DNA of 64,000 nucleotides from Citrobacter europaeus (GCA_020099315.1 CP083650.1:1860001-1924000); one strand, 5' to 3'. Shown: positions 27,579-36,501, counted from the first letter of the stretch. Notes: a model not told the origin generated them from the letters alone. Made by a program: numbers and translations.

Positions 27579-28376
27579 ATGTTTTTAGTCGACTCACACT
27601 GCCATCTTGATGGCCTGGATTATCAATCTCTGCATAAGGACGTGGATGACGTGCTGGCGAAAGCGGCCGCACGTGATGTGAAATTCTGTCTTGCCGTTGC
27701 GACCACTCTGCCAGGATACCGCAGTATGCGCGAACTGGTCGGTGAGCGTGACAATGTGGTTTTCTCCTGCGGCGTGCATCCGTTAAATCAGGATGAAACC
27801 TATGATGTTGAAGAACTGCGCCGCTTTGCTGCCGAAGAGGGGGTGGTGGCGATGGGAGAAACCGGTCTGGACTATTTTTATACGCCGGAAACAAAGGTGC
27901 GCCAGCAGGAATCTTTTATCCACCATATTCAGATTGGCCGCGAATTACAAAAGCCGGTCATCGTGCACACCCGCGATGCGCGAGCCGATACGCTGTCTAT
28001 TCTGCGCGAAGAAAAAGTGACGGATTGTGGCGGCGTACTACACTGTTTTACAGAGGACAGAGAAACGGCGGGGAAATTGCTGGACCTCGGTTTTTATATC
28101 TCTTTTTCCGGCATCGTCACGTTCCGCAACGCAGAACAGCTCCGTGATGCCGCCCGCTATGTTCCTCTGGACCGGTTATTGGTTGAGACGGATTCTCCCT
28201 ACCTTGCGCCTGTACCGCATCGTGGGAAAGAGAACCAGCCCGCCATGACTCGTGACGTTGCGGAGTACATGGCCGTAGTGAAAGGTGTTGCCGTTGAAGA
28301 ACTGGCGCAGGCAACCACTGATAACTTTGCCCGCCTGTTTCACATCGACGCTTCTCGCCTACAATCAGTTCGTTAA
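27579..28376 (+). CDS. ycfH: YcfH, TatD-family metal-dependent hydrolase
   Basis: 265 aa from ATG 27579, matching E. coli YcfH. Metal ligands are in DSHCHLD at the N-terminus, GETGLDY, VIVHTRDA, LHCFT and ETDSPYL. Relatives are DNases or D-aminoacyl-tRNA deacylases; the physiological substrate of YcfH is not settled. It lies 10 bp after holB and ends the pabC-ycfH operon. Confidence 0.95.
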   Translation: MFLVDSHCHLDGLDYQSLHKDVDDVLAKAAARDVKFCLAVATTLPGYRSMRELVGERDNVVFSCGVHPLNQDETYDVEELRRFAAEEGVVAMGETGLDYFYTPETKVRQQESFIHHIQIGRELQKPVIVHTRDARADTLSILREEKVTDCGGVLHCFTEDRETAGKLLDLGFYISFSGIVTFRNAEQLRDAARYVPLDRLLVETDSPYLAPVPHRGKENQPAMTRDVAEYMAVVKGVAVEELAQATTDNFARLFHIDASRLQSVR

Positions 28377-28518
28377 CTGACTTTTTTTAAAGCTCGTAAT
28401 TAATCACCAATGCGAGTAAAGTTCACCGCCACAAAATGGGCGGTGAATAACCAGTTTGACACATTCAGAAACTCATTTTACCGGAATGTGCGGATTTTGC
28501 GGCCATCCACGACTGAAT

Positions 28519-28534
28519 TGTGATAGCCGTCAAA
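28519..28534 (+). promoter_or_regulatory. Probable CRP site of ptsG
   Basis: TGTGA-TAGCCG-TCAAA matches the CRP half-site fully on the left and 3 of 5 on the right. It lies upstream of the Mlc/promoter sequence. ptsG is CRP-activated in E. coli. Confidence 0.5.
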
Positions 28535-28550
28535 CAAAAACAAACTGAAT

Positions 28551-28575
28551 TATTTTACTCTGTGTAATAAATAAA
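28551..28575 (+). promoter_or_regulatory. Mlc operator and core promoter of ptsG
   Basis: The AT-rich stretch beginning TATTTTACTCTGTGTAATAA is, by recall, the same as the E. coli ptsG P1 promoter/Mlc operator. Mlc represses ptsG until glucose transport draws it to the membrane. Confidence 0.55.
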
Positions 28576-28637
28576 GGGTACTTAGATGCCCTGTACACGG
28601 CGAGGTTCTCCCCCCTCGCCAATGCGTGAGAACGTAG

Positions 28638-28763
28638 AATACACAAAGTCATTCAGGCTGCATCAAGGCGGCAAGTGAGTGAATTGCAGGAGCTTACTTG
28701 AGTAAGTGACTGGGATGATCGAGCGCAGCCAACGCTGAGGCGGTTTGAAGGATGAAGTGTATA
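28638..28763. repeat. ERIC element (about 126 bp) inside the ptsG 5' leader
   Basis: The sequence carries both hallmark cores of enterobacterial repetitive intergenic consensus DNA: GTGAATTGCAGGAGCTTAC and AGTAAGTGACTGGGATGA, between inverted ends (CATTCAGGCTGC and the matching TTTGAAGGATGAAGTG). TA steps at both ends fit a TA target duplication. It lies between the remembered E. coli leader segments GAGAACGTA and AGCAC...ACTCAGGAG, so it roughly doubles the leader length. Confidence 0.9.
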
Positions 28764-28764
28764 A

Positions 28765-28787
28765 GCACAAATACTCAGGAGCACTCC
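28765..28787 (+). promoter_or_regulatory. SgrS small-RNA target overlapping the ptsG ribosome site
   Basis: The sequence AATACTCAGGAGCACTC just before the ATG is nearly the E. coli ptsG region that pairs with SgrS RNA during glucose-phosphate stress, blocking translation and recruiting RNase E. It begins only about one base after the ERIC end. Confidence 0.6.
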
Positions 28788-28792
28788 TAATT

Positions 28793-30226
28793 ATGTTTAA
28801 GAATGCATTTGCTAACCTGCAAAAGGTCGGTAAATCGCTGATGCTGCCGGTATCCGTACTCCCGATTGCAGGTATTCTGCTGGGCGTCGGTTCCGCTAAC
28901 TTCAGCTGGCTGCCAGCCGTTGTATCGCACGTAATGGCAGAAGCAGGCGGTTCTGTTTTTGCAAACATGCCGCTGATTTTTGCTATCGGTGTTGCGTTAG
29001 GCTTCACCAACAACGACGGCGTATCTGCACTGGCATCCGTTGTTGCTTACGGCATCATGGTCAAAACCATGGCTGTTGTTGCGCCGCTGGTTCTGCATTT
29101 ACCTGCTGAAGAGATCGCCGCTAAACACCTTGCTGATACGGGTGTTCTCGGGGGGATTATCTCCGGTGCGATTGCAGCGTATATGTTCAACCGCTTCTAC
29201 CGTATCAAATTGCCTGAGTATCTGGGCTTCTTTGCGGGTAAGCGCTTCGTTCCTATTATTTCTGGTCTGGCCGCCATCTTCACGGGTGTGGTTCTGTCCT
29301 TCATTTGGCCACCAATCGGTACTGCTATTCAGACGTTCTCCCAGTGGGCTGCATACCAGAACCCGGTCGTGGCGTTCGGTATCTATGGCTTCATTGAACG
29401 CTGCCTGGTGCCGTTTGGTCTGCACCATATCTGGAACGTTCCATTCCAGATGCAGATCGGTGAATACACCAACGCTGCAGGTCAGGTTTTCCACGGCGAC
29501 ATCCCTCGCTATATGGCGGGTGATCCGACTGCAGGCAAACTATCCGGTGGCTTCCTGTTCAAAATGTACGGTCTGCCGGCTGCCGCTATTGCTATCTGGC
29601 ATTCTGCAAAACCAGAAAACCGCGCGAAAGTGGGCGGTATCATGATCTCCGCGGCGCTGACCTCGTTCCTGACCGGTATTACCGAGCCGATCGAGTTCTC
29701 CTTCATGTTCGTGGCGCCGATCCTGTACATCATCCACGCGATTCTGGCTGGTCTGGCATTCCCGATCTGTATCCTGCTGGGTATGCGTGACGGTACGTCG
29801 TTCTCCCACGGTCTGATCGACTTTATCGTTCTGTCCGGCAACAGCAGCAAACTGTGGCTGTTCCCGATTGTCGGTATCGGTTATGCGATCGTGTACTACA
29901 CCATCTTCCGTGTGCTGATCAAAGCGCTGGACCTGAAAACGCCGGGTCGTGAAGATGCTACCGAAGACAGCAAAGCAGGCGCATCCGGTGAAATGGCTCC
30001 GGCTCTGGTTGCAGCATTCGGCGGTAAAGAAAACATCACTAACCTCGACGCGTGCATCACTCGTCTGCGCGTCAGCGTGGCTGACGTTGCCAAAGTGGAT
30101 CAGGCTGGCCTGAAGAAACTGGGTGCGGCGGGCGTTGTGGTAGCTGGTTCCGGTGTTCAGGCTATCTTCGGGACGAAGTCCGATAACCTGAAAACTGAAA
30201 TGGATGAGTACATCCGTAACAGCTAA
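28793..30226 (+). CDS. ptsG: PtsG, glucose-specific PTS enzyme IIBC
   Basis: 477 aa from ATG 28793, matching E. coli; an upstream in-frame ATG at 28745 lies in the ERIC and is not used as start. It imports and phosphorylates glucose. The IIC membrane domain (about 1-390) contains GITEPIEFSF, and the IIB domain carries the phosphorylated Cys in NLDACITRLRV (about residue 421). The IIA partner (Crr) is encoded elsewhere. It is monocistronic with a terminator. Confidence 0.98.
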   Translation: MFKNAFANLQKVGKSLMLPVSVLPIAGILLGVGSANFSWLPAVVSHVMAEAGGSVFANMPLIFAIGVALGFTNNDGVSALASVVAYGIMVKTMAVVAPLVLHLPAEEIAAKHLADTGVLGGIISGAIAAYMFNRFYRIKLPEYLGFFAGKRFVPIISGLAAIFTGVVLSFIWPPIGTAIQTFSQWAAYQNPVVAFGIYGFIERCLVPFGLHHIWNVPFQMQIGEYTNAAGQVFHGDIPRYMAGDPTAGKLSGGFLFKMYGLPAAAIAIWHSAKPENRAKVGGIMISAALTSFLTGITEPIEFSFMFVAPILYIIHAILAGLAFPICILLGMRDGTSFSHGLIDFIVLSGNSSKLWLFPIVGIGYAIVYYTIFRVLIKALDLKTPGREDATEDSKAGASGEMAPALVAAFGGKENITNLDACITRLRVSVADVAKVDQAGLKKLGAAGVVVAGSGVQAIFGTKSDNLKTEMDEYIRNS

Positions 30227-30250
30227 GCAGTAAGAAGTTGGGGAGAACTA

Positions 30251-30276
30251 AGGCAGCCTGCGGGCTGCCTTTTTTA
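30251..30276 (+). terminator. Terminator after ptsG
   Basis: An 8-bp stem, AGGCAGCC / GGCTGCCT, is followed by TTTTTATT. It ends six bases before the stop of the convergent aminopeptidase gene and marks one edge of the block that is not found here in K-12. Confidence 0.9.
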
Positions 30277-30281
30277 TTGTA

Positions 30282-32060
30282 TTAATTAGCCTGAACGCGA
30301 ATCGGCGCGGTAGCGGCGAACAGCCACGGACGTGCCTCTGCGTTCACGCGAGGGGATAACGACTCTCTGACCTGCTGGTGATAATCATCAATCCACTGCT
30401 TCTCTGCATCGCTGAGCAGATGCCGTTCAACCAGATTCAAATCAATCGGCACCAGCGTCAACGTTGAGAAACGACAGAAACCAGGACGACTGTTGATAAT
30501 CTCCACCTGATTCTCAATACGGATCCCATATTGCCCGGCCAGATAATAACCCGGTTCGATGGTAATGATATTGCCTGCTACCAAAGGCCAGGGGTTTACT
30601 TTTTTGGCGATGCGATGGGGCTGCTCATGAATAAGTAGCTGATGGCCGACCCCGTGTCCTGTTCCATGATCAAAATCCAGACCTAAATCCCACAACGCCC
30701 GACGACTAAAGGCATCCAGTTGATGTCCCTGAGTACCGCTGGGGAACTGCAGCGAGATAAGCGACAAAAAGCCTTTCAACACGGCGGTGTAATGCAGACG
30801 ACGCTGCGGATCCTGTGGACCAAACGCGAGGGTGCGCGTCGTATCCGTCGTACCATTATGGTACTGGCCGCCGGAATCATTCAGGTACATGGCCTGAGAG
30901 GTAATTGGCGTATTGGTTTTTTCACTGGAGTGGTAATGGCACATTGCGGCATTGCTGGCAGAGGCTGAAATCGTGCTGAAACTTTGCTCGATAAATCCCG
31001 GCTGCTGCTGGCGAAATTCCAGTTGCTTTGCCTGCGCTTCCAGTTCGGTGACCGGATTGCCTGCAGCTTCGCGCAAGGGGACTTCATGCGTAAGCCAGGC
31101 GAGGAAGTTAACCCAGGCAGCGCCATCCTGTTCATGGCATTCCCGATAGCCTGCCAGTTCCACGTCATTTTTGTGCGCTTTCATCAGGGTGATAGGGTCA
31201 GGAGCCCACAAGACGTTGCCGCCGTGTTCTTCAATGGCAAAACGCAACGCAACCGGGGCGTAGTCTCTATCGACCAGGAAGCGCTTACCCTTAGCCAACT
31301 GCTGGCAGCGCGCCAGGAAACTCTCTTGCGGGGCCAGCGTAAGCGTATTCAGCAGCGATGCGGGGAGCTGCTGCGTTTTGTTGCTATCCACAAACCATTC
31401 CAGCTCACCGCTGCGATGGAGCAGGGCAAACGAAAACGGCACTGGCACCATGGCCAGATCCGAACCGCGTACATTCAACAGCCAGGCAATGTTATCCGGC
31501 AGGGTGATCGCCAGAACGTCGGCCTGGTATTGAATGAGTTGCTCCACGACGCGGGCACGCTTTTGCGTACTGCTTTCCCCGCTGATTTCAATGGGCATTT
31601 CACGAATGATTCCACAGGGTGCCGCCGGGCGGTCGAGCCACACCTGGTCGAAAGGATCCTGTGCAAGAGGCACCAACTCGCAATGCGTTGCTGAAAGCGC
31701 TTCAAACTGGCTGTTGACCATCAGCAGCGGTTCAAAGCCGATACGCGCGCCCGCTGTAACGTGAGACTGCAAATAGTCAGCCAGCGGTTCATCGTGTAAA
31801 TGATGAATTTCAAAATCATCAAGCGAGACTTCATTGCGCACCTGGACCTGATAACGTCCATCGACAAACATTAATGCGCGGTCTTGCAGGACCAGCGCGA
31901 GTCCCGCAGAGCCGCTAAAACCGGTAAGCCAGGGCAGCTTATTGTCATGCGGCGTACAATCTTCGCTTTGATGAGCGTCGGCACGCGGGACAATCATGCC
32001 ATCCAGCCCCTGCGCTATCAGCAAGTTACGCAGGGCGGAAAGAGGAGTTGAGTTGTGCAT
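30282..32060 (-). CDS. Xaa-Pro aminopeptidase (M24B family, long form)
   Basis: 592 aa, much longer than E. coli PepP (441) and like the three-domain aminopeptidase P of other bacteria and eukaryotes: two creatinase-like domains then the pita-bread M24 domain. Metal ligands appear in order: Asp in YLNDSGGQY and GTTDTTRT, His in GTGHGVGHQLLIHE, Glu in TIEPGYY and IRIENQVE. It should remove N-terminal residues before proline in the cytoplasm. It lies 15 bp after amn on the same strand, so the two are likely cotranscribed. I recall no K-12 counterpart here. Confidence 0.88.
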   Translation of the reverse strand: MHNSTPLSALRNLLIAQGLDGMIVPRADAHQSEDCTPHDNKLPWLTGFSGSAGLALVLQDRALMFVDGRYQVQVRNEVSLDDFEIHHLHDEPLADYLQSHVTAGARIGFEPLLMVNSQFEALSATHCELVPLAQDPFDQVWLDRPAAPCGIIREMPIEISGESSTQKRARVVEQLIQYQADVLAITLPDNIAWLLNVRGSDLAMVPVPFSFALLHRSGELEWFVDSNKTQQLPASLLNTLTLAPQESFLARCQQLAKGKRFLVDRDYAPVALRFAIEEHGGNVLWAPDPITLMKAHKNDVELAGYRECHEQDGAAWVNFLAWLTHEVPLREAAGNPVTELEAQAKQLEFRQQQPGFIEQSFSTISASASNAAMCHYHSSEKTNTPITSQAMYLNDSGGQYHNGTTDTTRTLAFGPQDPQRRLHYTAVLKGFLSLISLQFPSGTQGHQLDAFSRRALWDLGLDFDHGTGHGVGHQLLIHEQPHRIAKKVNPWPLVAGNIITIEPGYYLAGQYGIRIENQVEIINSRPGFCRFSTLTLVPIDLNLVERHLLSDAEKQWIDDYHQQVRESLSPRVNAEARPWLFAATAPIRVQAN

Positions 32061-32075
32061 AGTTACCTTCAGGCC

Positions 32076-33530
32076 TTAACGGAACGGCGGTTCGTTGAAC
32101 GTACGTAATTTACGGGAGTGCAGTCGGTCGCCTTCAGCACGCAGACGATCGATAGCCCGGATACCTATTTGCAGGTGCTCGGAAATGGCGCCTTCATAAA
32201 AACGGTTGGCCTGACCAGGCAGTTTGATCTCGCCATGGAGCGGTTTATCGGAAACGCACAGCAGCGTGCCGTAAGGAACGCGGAAGCGGTAGCCCTGGGC
32301 GGCGATGGTGGCGCTTTCCATATCGATAGCCACCGCGCGGCTGAGGTTGAAACGCAGCGCAGAAGCGGAATAGCGTAGCTCCCAGTTACGATCGTCAGTG
32401 GTGACGACGGTACCGGTACGCAGGCGCTGTTTAACCTCTTCACCGGGCATACCGCTGACTTCTTTGGTGGCGTCATACAGTGCGCGCTGTACTTCCGCAA
32501 TGCTCGGAATTGGGATATCCGGCGGTAGAACTGCATCAAGCACGTGATCGTCACGCAGATAAGCGTGGGCCAGAACATAGTCGCCAATCGCCTGGCTTTC
32601 ACGCAGCCCGCCACAGTGCCCAATCATCAGCCAGACGTCAGGGCGCAGTACGGCCAGATGATCGCAAATGGTTTTGGCGTTAGACGGGCCAACGCCAATA
32701 TTGACCAGCGTGATCCCCTGACCGTCGGCGGTGATTAAATGCCAGGCAGGCATCTGGTGTTTCTTCCAGGCGAGGTCGGAGATGGCTTCTTCCGGAGCTT
32801 CAGTTTCTGCGGTGATCCAGATCCCGCCCGCGCATGACAGCGCGATATACGGGCTGTCCGGGTCGAGGATCTGGCTGCAGCCCCAGCGCACGAACTCATC
32901 GACGTAGCGGGTGTAGTTGGTGAACAGCACAAAAGGCTGAAAATGTTCAACCGGTGTTCCTGTGTAGTGACGCAGTCGTGCCAGCGAAAAATCTACGCGT
33001 CGGGCGTCGAAGTGCGACAACGGGGAGAATTCCGCCGGATGAAAAATCCCGTCTGCCGTTTCGTCACCAATCTGGGACAATTCTGTAGTGGGAAAATGGC
33101 GCGTTAATCCGGCGCTCATCGAGCGGTCAAGCGTCAGTTCAGAACCGTCAATGACGTATGGATAGGGAATTTCATGCAGCGATGGCTCGACGGAGATATG
33201 CGCATCATAATCCTGATACAGCAGCGTGAGCTGTTCCTCAAGATACGGACGAAAAAGCGACGGACGGGTAATCGTCGTGGTGTAGCTGCCCGCGTGGGTA
33301 AAACGGCCATAGGCGCGGGTTTTCGGGGGATTTGTGGCGCTGCCGTCCCAGGTGACACAAAGCGACGGGTAAACAAAAAGACCATTATGGCGGGCTGTTA
33401 CGTCAGGGAGTATCCCTGTTTCAATATACTTACCAATGGCGCTTCGCAGTGCTTTAACCGACTGCTCGTACAGCGCGTCCAGTTTATCCAGTGCCTGAGC
33501 CGGTGTCAGGCTGGAGCCCTTATTGATCAT
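32076..33530 (-). CDS. amn: Amn, AMP nucleosidase
   Basis: 484 aa, the E. coli length with near-identical sequence. It splits AMP into adenine and ribose 5-phosphate. An N-terminal regulatory domain precedes the nucleoside phosphorylase fold, with MIGHCGGLRESQAIGDYVLA and the purine-site AIDMESATIAAQGY. In K-12 amn lies near 44 min beside shiA and the tRNA-Asn genes; the same neighbours are kept here although the block lies by ptsG. Confidence 0.97.
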   Translation of the reverse strand: MINKGSSLTPAQALDKLDALYEQSVKALRSAIGKYIETGILPDVTARHNGLFVYPSLCVTWDGSATNPPKTRAYGRFTHAGSYTTTITRPSLFRPYLEEQLTLLYQDYDAHISVEPSLHEIPYPYVIDGSELTLDRSMSAGLTRHFPTTELSQIGDETADGIFHPAEFSPLSHFDARRVDFSLARLRHYTGTPVEHFQPFVLFTNYTRYVDEFVRWGCSQILDPDSPYIALSCAGGIWITAETEAPEEAISDLAWKKHQMPAWHLITADGQGITLVNIGVGPSNAKTICDHLAVLRPDVWLMIGHCGGLRESQAIGDYVLAHAYLRDDHVLDAVLPPDIPIPSIAEVQRALYDATKEVSGMPGEEVKQRLRTGTVVTTDDRNWELRYSASALRFNLSRAVAIDMESATIAAQGYRFRVPYGTLLCVSDKPLHGEIKLPGQANRFYEGAISEHLQIGIRAIDRLRAEGDRLHSRKLRTFNEPPFR

Positions 33531-33573
33531 GTCTGTCTCCTTGTTCCACAGATGTACTGCTCTCCCGATAGTA

Positions 33574-33592
33574 TGTCACAGGAATATGAAAC
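33574..33592 (-). promoter_or_regulatory. Candidate Pho box upstream of amn
   Basis: Read on the minus strand, TTTCATATTCCTGTGACA resembles the PhoB box (two CTGTCA-like repeats 11 bp apart). It ends about 43 bp before the amn start. E. coli amn belongs to the Pho regulon by recall. Confidence 0.4.
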
Positions 33593-33616
33593 AAAAGTCA
33601 GACGTTGAGGAAGATT

Positions 33617-33642
33617 GTGCGAAGGCCGGACGACCTTCGCAC
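33617..33642 (-). terminator. Hairpin after shiA
   Basis: A 9-bp perfect stem, GTGCGAAGG / CCTTCGCAC, lies just after the shiA stop. On the minus strand the tail is only weakly T-rich, so termination may be partial. Confidence 0.5.
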
Positions 33643-33648
33643 CATGGC

Positions 33649-34965
33649 TTAACCGTGCTGCTTATCCCGCATCAGCAATGCGGTGGCGGCAGAAATAAGA
33701 CAACCAGCCATCAGATAAATGGCCACGCTATGCCAGTCTCCGCCCGAAAATGTCACCAGTGCCGCAGCAATGAAGGGCGTAAAGCCGCCGCCAACCACGC
33801 TTGCTACCTGATAGCCAACGCCTGCGCCGCTGTAGCGGTAGCTTGCGCCAAACAAACCGGTAAACATAGGCTGCTGCACGCAGACCACCATATCGTGCGC
33901 GATGTTGGCTAACATAATCGCGAAGAACACGATCCAGAAAATAGACTGTGCTTCCAGCGCCATAAAGAACGGGAAGGCGCTCAGCGTACCGACCAGTGCG
34001 CCGGTAATGTAGACGCGCCGACGACCAAAGCGGTCCGCGAGCCAGGCAAAGCAGGGGATAGTCAGACAGCTCAGTCCACCCACTAACAAGCCAATATTCA
34101 GAAACAGCTCGCGGGGCAGACCCAGGTTCTGCGTGGAGTAATTAAGAGCAAACGCGGTGACGATATACATCGTCAGCAGTTCACATAAGCGCAGAGCGAT
34201 AATTTTTAAAAATGCGCCCGGATGACGGATTAACGCCTCGACTACCGGTAGCCGCTTTTTCTCTGGCTGCGGTGCCTGCTGCTGCTGTTCAAATTCGGCA
34301 GATTCATCCATACGGTTACGCATCCACAATGCCCCCAAAACCAGCACAATGCTGAACAGGAACGGAATACGCCAGCCCCAGCTCAGGAACTGCTCATCGG
34401 TGGTTTGCGAGCTAATCAGCGAGACCAGACCGGTAGAAAGCAGCAGTCCGACGCCGTAACCAACCTGAACGCCACTGCTGTAGAAGGCTTTTTTGTTTTT
34501 CGGCGCGCTTTCAACCGAGAGTAACGCCGCGCCGCCCCATTCACCGCCAACGGCGAATCCCTGAATAGCACGCAGCGTTACCAGCAGCACAGGGGCCCAC
34601 CAGCCAATGGTGTCAAAGGAAGGAATAATCCCTATCAGCGCAGTAGCAATCCCCATCATCCAGACGGTGAGCATCAGCATACGTTTACGGCCCAGGCGAT
34701 CGCCGAAGTGGCCGAAGATCACCCCGCCTAGTGGGCGGAACAAAAATCCGACGCCAAAGGTGGCGAATGCGGCAAGCGTTCCCATCGCTGGGCTAACCTG
34801 CGGGAAGAACTCGCGATTAAAGACCAGCGCGGCGGTGATGCCATAAAGCAGAAAATCATACCAGTCGACCACGGCGCCAGCGAAGCTACCAAGCGCAGCG
34901 CGTCGGGCACGATGAAGCGAAGAGGCGTCCTGTTGGGGACCCGTGGAGGTGAGGGTGGAATCCAT
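33649..34965 (-). CDS. shiA: ShiA, shikimate:H+ symporter (MHS family of MFS)
   Basis: 438 aa, as E. coli ShiA and nearly collinear with it. Twelve hydrophobic segments are present, with the MHS signatures VDWYDFLLYG, GHFGDRLGRKRML (loop 2-3), RAIQGFAVGGEWGGAAL and ADRFGRRRVY. It imports shikimate, which feeds aromatic synthesis. Upstream lies a tRNA-Asn gene in the same orientation. In K-12 it also neighbours amn. Confidence 0.95.
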   Translation of the reverse strand: MDSTLTSTGPQQDASSLHRARRAALGSFAGAVVDWYDFLLYGITAALVFNREFFPQVSPAMGTLAAFATFGVGFLFRPLGGVIFGHFGDRLGRKRMLMLTVWMMGIATALIGIIPSFDTIGWWAPVLLVTLRAIQGFAVGGEWGGAALLSVESAPKNKKAFYSSGVQVGYGVGLLLSTGLVSLISSQTTDEQFLSWGWRIPFLFSIVLVLGALWMRNRMDESAEFEQQQQAPQPEKKRLPVVEALIRHPGAFLKIIALRLCELLTMYIVTAFALNYSTQNLGLPRELFLNIGLLVGGLSCLTIPCFAWLADRFGRRRVYITGALVGTLSAFPFFMALEAQSIFWIVFFAIMLANIAHDMVVCVQQPMFTGLFGASYRYSGAGVGYQVASVVGGGFTPFIAAALVTFSGGDWHSVAIYLMAGCLISAATALLMRDKQHG

Positions 34966-35144
34966 AGTTATCCTGTCTGTACTGTCTTTTAGTTATTAGT
35001 ATTTAGGTTGGGTTACACACATTGCAGTCGATATATTAACGACCGTTATGAGATTACCGCGACAGATGCGATGAGAAAACGATTATCTCTCTCAACATGG
35101 GACAAGATGAAAAATAAGACGAATGAAAAACAGTAATGCAGAAA

Positions 35145-35176
35145 AGCAAAAAACCCGCTAAAAAGCAGGCTTTTCT
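35145..35176 (-). terminator. Terminator of the first tRNA-Asn
   Basis: On the minus strand AAGCCTGC pairs, with G-U wobbles, with GCGGGTTT and is followed by TTTTGC. It is a diverged version of the terminators that follow the two other tRNA-Asn copies. Confidence 0.6.
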
Positions 35177-35181
35177 AAATA

Positions 35182-35257
35182 TGGCTCCTCTGACTGGACT
35201 CGAACCAGTGACATACGGATTAACAGTCCGCCGTTCTACCGACTGAACTACAGAGGA
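35182..35257 (-). tRNA. tRNA-Asn (GTT), copy 1
   Basis: 76 nt including the encoded CCA. The acceptor TCCTCTG pairs with CAGAGGA, the anticodon loop is CTGTTAA (anticodon GTT), and the T arm is CTGGTTCGAGTCCAG. It is identical to two other copies in this window and oriented toward shiA. Confidence 0.97.
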
Positions 35258-35379
35258 ATCGTTTGAACGAGGCGCATATTAGCGAGGGTGATGAGGCTTG
35301 TCAAAGGGGGAAATACATTTGTGCGTTCGTTTGCTGACAAAATCAGCAAAGCGGCGATCTTTCCATCTTTTTAAGCTTT

Positions 35380-35396
35380 TGCCCCATTCTGGTGCG
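35380..35396. promoter_or_regulatory. NtrC enhancer site for nac
   Basis: TGCCCCATTCTGGTGCG is close to the NtrC consensus TGCACCA-N3/4-TGGTGCA. It is centred about 150 bp upstream of the expected nac start, matching the layout I recall for Klebsiella nac. Confidence 0.6.
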
Positions 35397-35513
35397 CGCC
35401 TACCTCTTCCAGGGCAATCAAAGTAAGCCATACAGATGTAAATAATGTTTTTTACGCACCTTTGCTCCAGACTTTACGCGGTTTTAGCCGTAAAACACGG
35501 CATATGACGAAAC

Positions 35514-35529
35514 TGGCAAGCATCTTGCA
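35514..35529 (+). promoter_or_regulatory. Sigma-54 promoter of nac
   Basis: TGGCAAGCATCTTGCA has the -24 GG and -12 GC dinucleotides at the required 10-bp spacing and close matches to TGGCAC-N5-TTGCA. Confidence 0.85.
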
Positions 35530-35583
35530 ACCCTGAATTCAATGACTGCCAGCACGGGTTCTGGTATTCCGACAGGAGGCAAA

Positions 35584-36501
35584 ATGAACTTCAGACGACT
35601 GAAATATTTCGTGAAAATCGTCGATATTGGTAGCCTGACCCAGGCAGCGGAAGTGTTGCACATTGCGCAACCTGCGCTAAGCCAGCAGGTCGCCACGCTG
35701 GAAGGCGAGCTGGATCAGCAATTGCTGATTCGCACCAAGCGTGGCGTCACGCCGACGGAAGCGGGGAAAGTGTTGTATACCCATGCCCGGACCATTTTGC
35801 GTCAGTGCGAACAGGCGCAGCTTGCGGTTAATAATGTGGGCCAGACTCTTGGGGGACAGGTCTCAATTGGCCTCGCGCCAGGTACGGCGGCGTCATCCAT
35901 CACTATGCCGCTATTACAGACAGTACGTGCAGAACTGCCAGAGGTACTGGTCTATTTGCATGAAAACAGTGGGGCGGTGCTGAATGACAAGCTGCTCAGC
36001 GGGCAGTTAGATATGGCGGTACTCTATGAGCGTTCACCCGTGGCGGGTATCAGCAGCCAGCCGTTGCTAAAAGAGGATCTTTACCTGGTCGGCACGCGTG
36101 AGTGTCCGGGGCAAAGCGTCGATCTGGCCACTGTGGCGCAGATGAATCTGTTTTTACCACGGGATTACAGCGCAGTTCGTCTGCGTGTGGATGAAGCTTT
36201 CTCGCTACGTCGCTTAACCGCTAAAGTCATTGGCGAAATTGAGTCTATTGCCACCTTAACGGCCGCTATTGCCAGCGGTATGGGCGTTACGGTATTGCCT
36301 GAGTCGGCGGCTCGTTCATTGTGCAATGCTGCAAACGGCTGGATGGCGCGGATAACAACCCCATCGATGAATCTGCCATTATCATTGAACGTCTCAGCCA
36401 GAGGGAGCTTATCGCCTCAGGCACAGGCCGTGAAGGAGATTCTGTTGTCGCTGGTTAGCCGTCCTGCGCTGGAAAACCGTGAGCTGCAGCTGGTCAGCTA
36501 A
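35584..36501 (+). CDS. nac: Nac, nitrogen assimilation control regulator (LysR family)
   Basis: 305 aa from ATG 35584 (MNFRRLKYFVKIVDIG), the E. coli length; an earlier in-frame ATG lacks family support, and AGGAGG precedes the chosen one. The N-terminal HTH reads AAEVLHIAQPALSQQVATLE. Nac couples sigma-54 nitrogen control to sigma-70 operons, activating use of poor nitrogen sources and repressing gdhA. The sigma-54 promoter and NtrC site upstream confirm the identity. Confidence 0.96.
   Translation: MNFRRLKYFVKIVDIGSLTQAAEVLHIAQPALSQQVATLEGELDQQLLIRTKRGVTPTEAGKVLYTHARTILRQCEQAQLAVNNVGQTLGGQVSIGLAPGTAASSITMPLLQTVRAELPEVLVYLHENSGAVLNDKLLSGQLDMAVLYERSPVAGISSQPLLKEDLYLVGTRECPGQSVDLATVAQMNLFLPRDYSAVRLRVDEAFSLRRLTAKVIGEIESIATLTAAIASGMGVTVLPESAARSLCNAANGWMARITTPSMNLPLSLNVSARGSLSPQAQAVKEILLSLVSRPALENRELQLVS

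Larger units (their letters stand above)
28377..28792. other. ycfH-ptsG intergenic region with the ptsG promoter and an ERIC-bearing leader
   Basis: From left to right it holds a 9-bp hairpin (TTCACCGCC / GGCGGTGAA, 28422-28447), a CRP-like site, the promoter/Mlc region, a G/C-rich leader, an ERIC repeat and the SgrS target beside the ptsG ribosome site. Apart from the ERIC it follows the remembered E. coli ptsG upstream sequence closely. Confidence 0.75.
35258..35583. other. tRNA-Asn to nac intergenic region
   Basis: No gene. It holds the promoter of the leftward tRNA and, for nac, an NtrC-like site and a sigma-54 promoter with about 150 bp between them, as expected for enhancer looping. 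Confidence 0.7.

Noticed and set aside
28745..28792. Upstream in-frame ATG extending PtsG by 16 residues
   Set aside because: It lies in the ERIC tail, and the conserved MFKNAFANLQKVG start has its own AGGAG site.
30984..31694. 236-codon plus-strand open frame opposite the Xaa-Pro aminopeptidase gene
   Set aside because: It is antisense to a clear metallopeptidase and has no independent support.
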